Origin: Oscheius sp. JU75
Taxonomy: Eukaryota > Nematoda > Chromadorea > Rhabditida > Rhabditidae
Reading direction: 5' to 3'
Length of the DNA: 64,000 nucleotides
NCBI GenBank assembly: GCA_037178855.1
Contig: JASJZC010000002.1
Coordinates: forward strand, 2,852,001 to 2,916,000
Part shown: positions 10,430 to 18,400 of the stretch, piece after piece
Numbering within the stretch: the stretch's first letter is position 1
Layout of the letters: each line of letters opens with the position of its first letter
The notes under the pieces: model-generated
Databases searched by the model: none
Told to the model about the DNA's origin: nothing
The model's input: only the letters and a program-made list of their open reading frames with translations
Translations under genes and position numbers: made by a program

Positions 10430-12060
10430 TTCATTGGTCAAAACAGCAATGTTGCCACTGGATTCACCTGCCCGACCGTCTTCACCTTTCTCCCCATCAC
10501 GCTGCTTGACGATCTCCCTGTAGACGGCCGCAATACCTCCCACTTCCAGTTGTTCCTGGCAGTGTTGAAGCTATGACCTGAAATCAGTTTCAAATCTCCT
10601 CGTTTCGCTATGGGCTACCAGATACATCAAGGACGCTTTTCCACCACACTGTAATCCTCTCCAAGACGAGGGAGACGTTCCTCCCGCACTAGTGCTCGTT
10701 CTCGAAATCAGCATCTATTCCACGGAAGTATTCTGCTTTGCGTAGACACTGTACTAAATGTGAGTCCTTTCGAAGTTCTCTTATTTTTGGGAGAATGACG
10801 CTAAGAAAGAGTCAGTTTCCCTTGACCGTGATTCCACCTCCTCTATCCGCAATTTCAATGACTGGCTAAGAACGGCTCCAGAAATCCGAGCAGCTAGCTT
10901 TTCTTTGTTAATTCGTCTACAGGGAGATCATCAAGCAGCGTCTTGAACAGGACCACAAGCTCCTTCGTTGATTTGTCCTCAGTCCAAAGCTTCTTCTTCA
11001 GAGCCTCTACGCTGGTCAATTTGTTTTTTTGCAGCCAGTTCCTTCCATTGGTTCAGGTGAGCCAAACTCATATCGCCACAGGTGAACCAGTTGAAAAAAA
11101 CAGCTCAGAAGCTCCGTCAAAGAAGTGGGGGAATGAGCTCGTTCAGCACTTGGCGCCAGCGTGAAGTTACCAGTTTATTCTTCTTTTCGATAGCTTTGCT
11201 GAGGGCCTTGTCTTCTAGGATTGGCTTCAGGTAGACGAAGTTGTGCAGTTGTATCTTCTTAAGCAGACGGTCGTACCTGAAAAATTTGGATGTGCTCTAG
11301 AACTTTGGTTTTATCATAACATCGGAGGACTTTTGTTACTGTAAAGTTCTTCAATTCAAACTGAACTAGCGGCGATAATCATCATATGCGGTAGTTCCAA
11401 ACTTTTAATGCGCAGTATGGTTTCTGTGGTTCTGTTGCTTTGTTTACGGTTCTTCTGTAACGTTTATGGTTCTCCCCGAACCAAAGATGGCAAGTCAAAA
11501 GTTGTCAAGAGATTGGATTGACAAGACAGTTCTGACTGCAACGTCGGCACAGGAGTTTTTTGGTTGTCTACTTCAGAAGATGTCGGATAGGATAAGAGAT
11601 TCGCTGGGACAGAATGACAGAAAGCTTGACAGGTCAGTTCTAGAGGACGTTGGCTAGAAGAGCGAATCTACCCCAAAATACTACTCAAAGGCCTGTCTCA
11701 AGAGTTCGGAAGGGGTACTTTTTAGTCCAGAAAGATTGGATCCGAAATGTGATAAATCAAGATCAATAACATTTTCAGTCTTTTCAAAAAGCGGATACAA
11801 TCTCTCGCCACATTAGGGAGTGGATGTCCGGCTTCTCAAAGTGTTTGATATACTCCAAGAAATGTCGGTCTCTCTTGCAGCAGAGTACCGTCAAAATCTC
11901 GGAGACTTTGTGAATAAGATGATCGGCCAAGGTATTCAGGTACATGAAGGCGACCATCTTCTTTGCTATCTGGAAGAACACGATGTCGTTGATATCATTT
12001 TTCCTACTCTGCTGTCAAGCTCCTTTCCAAAAAGCCGAGCTCTTGTCTCCTCCCACGACA
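10430..12060 (-). pseudogene. Upstream helical part of the SecA-like relic
   Basis: Minus-strand open pieces look coding but do not join: YLNTLADHLIHKVSEIL and RDRHFLEYIKHFEKPDIHS (11.78-11.98 kb), YDRLLKKIQLHNFVYLKPIL and EDKALSKAIEKKNK (11.17-11.29), KKLWTEDKSTKELVVLFKTL (10.9-11.0) and EQLEVGGIAAVYREIVKQRD (10.43-10.56). All have the helical, charged character seen at 8.3-9.06 kb and the same strand and order, so I infer one large gene with the SecA motor at its C-terminal side. The link is inference: no known motif occurs in this part. The RTE insertion at 9.54-10.41 kb separates it from the motor. Confidence 0.4.
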
Positions 12061-12487
12061 ATCTAACAAAGGTCTCCAGCAGGCGAAAGTAACCTGTAAA
12101 AGGACTATAAACGGACAGAGGAACCTAACCGCAATTCAAAGAGTGAGTAGCAGAGAGCGTCTTATCGGTCGACTCATGTCTGTTCAGCTGATTAGGCTCT
12201 CCTCCTCTCGAGTCTTCTGAGATTTCTGTGTCTAAGCCGAGATCAGCTAAAATTTGGGAACATTATGATATATCTAAGAAAAAAAAACAGCTTTCACTAA
12301 AATTCAACGATTGAGTTGTGTAGTAGTAACGGTCTGAAGGTACATTGTGAACTGAACCACTTTTTGCAATGCAAATGGTAAATATAATTCTTTAATTTGC
12401 GTATTGGCACATACATAGGAACCGGTACTTGAGAAATGGAACTAATGTAATTTCGAAGGCAAAAGGCACAATTTTTACTAGTTGGTG
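12061..12487. other. Spacer between SecA-like relic and 700-aa gene
   Basis: No convincing gene. A short A run (about 12280-12290) and the 3' flank of the 700-aa gene lie here. Confidence 0.4.
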
Positions 12488-15400
12488 TTAGATTGTTGAT
12501 TCTGAGTTGCTTGTTGTCTTTCCGCCATTTTGGGCCTTTTTGGGCAAATGCTTTAGAAAGTGGGTGGCAACCGAGGGAGTACCGATCTGGCGTCCGAGAT
12601 GGGCGTCGTATGTGCACTTGGTGACTCCAAAGTAGCCCTTATGATCTCTGTAGGTGGTAGAAATCTTTTGTCCGTCCTGGCAGATAGTACCATCTTGCAT
12701 GCTGGCACCAAAGATATAGTTTTTCATGGCTTTGAAGTACAAGTAGGAATTATGAGCAGTGCCTATCAATTCTGTGTTTAATTCGTTGGAATAGTATCTG
12801 GTATCATCTCCATGCTTCAGCAGATGGTAATAAGCGGCAACTGAGCTGTGGAAGGCAAGATCCTGCTTGATTGACCACTGTTCTGCTTCCTGAAATTAAT
12901 AAACTCATTTTCAACCGCTTTTGTTTGGCCAGATCGAGATCGGTCCCGATGCCTGCCGACCCTCTTCCCATTGTAGGAAAATGAAAACCCACGGTTATTC
13001 CTTTACTAATTTCCGCCCATTTAGTGTTGAATGCTTCTTCATTCTTGATGAGTTTCGCTATATAGTTTCTCCTATCTTTTTTATCTTTCTTCTTCTTCCT
13101 GGCTTTTCCAGCCTTTCTCTGCTGAAATTCGTCCCTCTAAAAACAAGTGGGAAACTACTTCTGTGAAATGTTCGGCTGCTTTTTGTTCGAGCGATTTTTT
13201 TACTCCGTCAGCAGAACAGGATCTTGCCTTCCACGGTTTCATTATACCAGCATTCTCTTTCTGCCGCCGTTCTCTGTAGTACGCTTCCCAGGCTTCATTC
13301 GACATCGCCCTGAAAGCTTGCGTGCCGTTTGGTAGAGTCGTGGTGTTCTCGTTCTGAAATTGACTGCACTATAAGCAGTGCGGATGGTTGAAATTGACCT
13401 TCATGGCAAAGACAATCTCAACGAAAGCAGCCAGAGTATGAATCGACGTGTCTCCATAGCGTTTAGCCATTTCGGCAGCCAGCTGCAAGCAGGGGGTCTT
13501 CTTCGGCGCCTGCTCCAGCACAGTTCTCATTCGGTACGCTTCAGCCGGTGTCAACGAATTGAGGCGGTCTCTGAGCTCACTCTCGGGCATATTCGGATAT
13601 TGACTGTTGATCAGCTGTTTCACCACCCTTATTTCAGTCCGTGTAATCATTTCATAGTATTTAAGAATGCTCCGTATATCCTTCAGATAGTTTCCTTCTT
13701 TCGAAGCATGTTGTGTGAGTTCCATAACCATTTGGAGGTTGGATTTTGAATTCGGTCCAGTATCCCTCACAATCAGCAGCTGGTCAACTGCCCGCGGGTG
13801 TATTTGCAGTTCATTGTTTATTAGCAGGTCGAGAGTCCCTTTATTGGCAAAGACTATCTTTGAGCCAGTCAATGCAGAGATCTGGAAGACCTTTTCCGCA
13901 TCCATATAGGTTACGGCTTGAATGACGCGACCGTATTGATCAATTTTAGAGTTTCCCTGCAGCTCGTTGATGGAATGCGTTACAAACTCGTCGTACTTGC
14001 TTTTGGCACCTTCGTCCTGAAACACAACATCTTTCTACTACTAATCGTATCTGTCCATCGTTTTGCAGTAGCGGACGGACAGATAGGCAGACTGACAGCG
14101 CTTCAGTAGTGGAGAGATATTTCAAGTACGACTCACTCAACGGAAATCAACGGAAAGGTACTTGACGTTTCAAAGCGGTGTTGAAGTACAACTGTGACTT
14201 GAAAAAGGTTGTTACTTTTTGTAATGGCTGGAAACATTACAAAAGTTTTAGAATTCGGAGGCTAATCAGAAACTGCACTTGTATTAGAAAGTTCGAATAA
14301 GGAACTTTATAAACTAGCAATATTAAGGACGTTATTTTGTTGTGATTCAATGCCCACCTGCATCTTGTTCATCTTATCATCCAGGTATTTCTGCTGGCTG
14401 TCGACAGCCTTCTGCTCCAGAGAAGTGATCTGATTATTACTGTTTTGGATCTCATCCGGACTCACGCCGACGACGACATCTACCGCAGCCAATAGTCGCT
14501 GATCGAATTTACAAGATGGCGGCTCGCAAAACTCCACACCCCTTGGGTCGAAGTGTCCATCTTGTCTCTTGACACGAAGAAAACCATTCTGTGGATAGCA
14601 CATAATGCATTGAGGAGCCTTGTTACAATCCAAGTACTTCTCCCAAGTGTCATACGTTCTCTGCGAACAGTCGATGAATTTTGCATCTTTTCCGTTTTTG
14701 ACCCGAAACACTGAAGAATTTTCTGTATGCGTGCGATATTTGTAACGGACCGAAAATTCGTGCAGTGTTATTGTTGTCTTTACCGATGTCCTCATCCATC
14801 CGGATAAGAATTGGTACAACTTGCATTTCAACTATTGGCCCATCTGATAGTTCCTGCATCTTCTTCCGCAATTCAGTGACGAAACGACGCTCGTTGTCAT
14901 GAAAACGGCGAAGAAGATTACGGCCAAAATATGCTTGCGAGGCAAACTCTTCCTAAAAAATAACTTTGAAATATGACTATTGAAAATCCTACATTGACTC
15001 CGAAAACATGGGTTGCAATTACAGTTTCGAGGACGGCGAATCCCTCATCAGATCTGTATTCTGTATAGTCCTCGGAGACGCTGCTGAATTGTGTCGTGAG
15101 GGCTTCCTGCGTCTGCAATAGGCATTTTTTGGTCTCGTAAAGATCTTTTCTCTGCAGGGTGGCCCATAATTACGTTGACAAGGCGCGCTCGCGCGGAAAG
15201 TGATGTTTTGGGCGGTGGCAAAAGGATGGGACGCGGAATGAGGGCCCGCCACGAATGGCGGGTTACGGTAGACGATGCCGCGACAGCGGATCGTCGTTCC
15301 CGGAAATCATTCCGGCTTTTCGTTTTCTCGTATCAACATTCATTTCTAATTTTCTTCATATATTTGTTGCTAAATTCTACTATTCTTCAATTTTTCGGCT

Positions 15401-18400
15401 ATACTCAATTTTCGCCGCATTCGTTTTCGTGTCTTCTATTTCGCTCAAACCCCAGTTCAGGTCAGAAAATGAGCGAGCAATCGCCTTCTTGCGAAGATGT
15501 GACCCCGCGTCACTCGGACGCCGACATGCGAGCTTTCGCGGAGATGTGCGTCGAGAATTACGAGAAGAAGCAACTCGTCAAACAGGGGGGCAGAAAGAGG
15601 GAAGATGTGAAGTTGGATCGTAAAGGATATCAAGCGCAGTTCGATTTCAATCAGGAGCTGATGGAGCTGATGGCGGAGGCCGAGAAGAACAAAGAAGAGA
15701 TCCTTACCAAGTTGAAGAACCGCAACGAGCTCTTGCGCGTGGCCGACAAGAATCAAGCCGTTTTTGACCTACTCGAGGCAAAGAAGAAAGCAGAAGAGCT
15801 GAGGATCACCGACCCGATTCTGGCCGAGATCATCGAGGAACAGGCGAGGGAGAAGAAGAAGGAAGATAGGAAGCGCAGACATTCGCCTTCAGCCAGGCAG
15901 CCCTTTCGTTACCGGGAACCGGCCCGCCAACCCGGCTCCCGCTTCTCATCCGGCTACCAGAAGGACAACGGTTACTTCTACGCTCCCCACGACGCCTACG
16001 GTTACAGTGCTCCGCCGCGCCCGTTTTTCCCCGAAAGAAGAGACCGTTCTAGAGACGTTTGCAAAGTTTGCGGCCAACAGGGCCACTGGGCCCCAGATTG
16101 TCCGAGGAGGACAGACAGGAAGTAAGGTTTCTTGCAATTTTTCATTTATGTAATCAAAGAAATTTCAGAACTCTTGCAAACCGCCGCAATTGAGGAGCTT
16201 TCCGAGGACACAGCTCGCCATACTTTCTTCAGCCCCCTTTCCGTAGCCGAGAACAATAGTATGTTGCGTCTGATTTTAGACCTGTCGTTCTTGAACGACT
16301 TCGTGGCTAAAGAGAAGTGTAGATTCGAAGATTTTGCCATTATAAAAGACCTTTCGCCTAAAAACGGCTACTCTTGTACTTTCGACCTGAAGAGCGGGTA
16401 CCATCATTTAGCCATGAGCGTCGAGTCGCGTAACTACTTAGGTTTCCGCTGGGAAAATTGTTCCTACAGATTCAAGGTATTGCCATTTGGCCTTTCTTCT
16501 GGTCCTAGAATTTTTACGAAGCTTTTGCGACCATTTGTGAAAAAGTGGAGGTCAGATGGACTAGGGATCGCTCTATATCTAGATGACGGAGTAATTTACG
16601 CAGAAAAGGCCGAGGACTGCGCCAAGGCAGTGGAGATAGTGAGGCGTGATTTGCTAGCCGCAGGATGGACTTTTTCCGAAAACAAATGTCATTGGACCCC
16701 ATCTCAGATTTTCACTTGGCTAGGATATGAAGTTAAACTGGCAGAATACCGTTTTTCAATCACGCAGAGGCGTCTAGATAACGTAAGAGGTTGCTTGTTA
16801 AAACTACAAACGGTCCGATCTCCCTCTCTTAGGCAAAGGCTGAAATTCACGGGTTCACTAGACTCATTACATCTCCATCTGTTTACAGATTTCGAGAAGA
16901 GAGAGTCCAAATATCTGCAGACTACGACGGCCACGGCACAAAGAGACGGGCACGCTCTGGATTACCACATTAAGAAGAATGAAGGAGGAAAAGGTGAGCT
17001 CTTGTTTTGGACTCGATATTTCCAAACTTCTCCGACAAGATCGCTTGATCTTCCACCTTTACGAGAGACACCGGTAACGAAAATCAGCGTAGATGCTTCG
17101 GCATTCGCAGTTGGCGCCATCTTACACACCGGGAAAGAAGGAAGAACCTCACGCGAACTCCCAGAACGCCTGTTGATAGCGTCGAGTACGCACAGAGAGC
17201 TGTTTGCGATAGATTTCGGCTTGAGAAGCTTTTTGCCTAGCATTCAAAGTCCAGTTTTGGTCTCTTGCGATAACCAAGCGGCGTGCGCCATCTATCGGAA
17301 AGGTAGCATGATTCCGGAGCTTCACGAGCAGGCAAAAAGCATTTGGAGAATGCTAGACGAACAGAATATCATAGCGTACGTAGATTGGATTCCAAGGGAA
17401 GACAACGTTGAGGCTGACGCAGCGAGCAGGGAGATTGACTTGGATGACTGGAGAATTAGGCCCGAGATAGCTGAATGCGTACAGAATAGACTAGGAAGGT
17501 GCGACATTGACCTATTCGCAAGCGACAGAAACAGCAAGTGCTCAACATTCATTTCCAGATCGGCATGCCCGAGGTCGTCTAGAATCGATGCTTTCAACCA
17601 CGCTGGATACTGGAGGAACACGTCTACGATTTGGTTAGTGCCGCCGATTGGCCTTCTTGCGAAAGTCTTGAAGTTTGCTTCCCACTACGGCTCCAAAGGA
17701 ATTTTGGGCTGTCCAATTTGGCCAGCGCAGCCCTACTGGCCGATACTGTACGATCATGGCAATTGGGCGCCTTTTGTAAAGCAGGTCCTTCGCTACGAGA
17801 CAGGTCATAAGTTGTTCGAACCCATGCCATTTCAGTCGAAATTCGGTTCAGAATATTCAAAAAGTCCGTTTGTCTTTATTAAATTCGATTTCTCTCAATA
17901 GCCAAACTCTGAGAACTCTTGCTATCCACTACGTACCTCTCCTCCGGCTTTGACTTTGTATCCGAATGAAGCGTCCTCCTGCCAAAGCCCAAAACATAGT
18001 TTTTCTCGTAAAGAACGAGATGATAATCGAAGAGAGAGAAGAGAAAAGTGATGTTTTGGGCGGTGGCAAAAGGATGGGACGCGGAATGAGGGCCCGCCAC
18101 GAATGGCGGGTTACGGTAGACGATGCCGCGACAGCGGATCGTCGTTCCCGGAAATCATTCCGGCTTTTCGTTTTCTCACCCATCAACCCACCCTTGTTGC
18201 AGACGCTCGCTGGAGAATTCTGGAGGACATGACGTCTTCTTGCGAGACCGGCCTCTTGGGGGCCAATCTGACGCTGAGGAGAGCCATTGAGGACAGCAGA
18301 GCCCCCGCCACAATCTCCGTCTACCAACAGAGGATCAAGGAGTTCACGAAGTTCTGGTGGTCGAAGTGTCCATACGTCTCTCAAGACAAAACGCGCCTAC

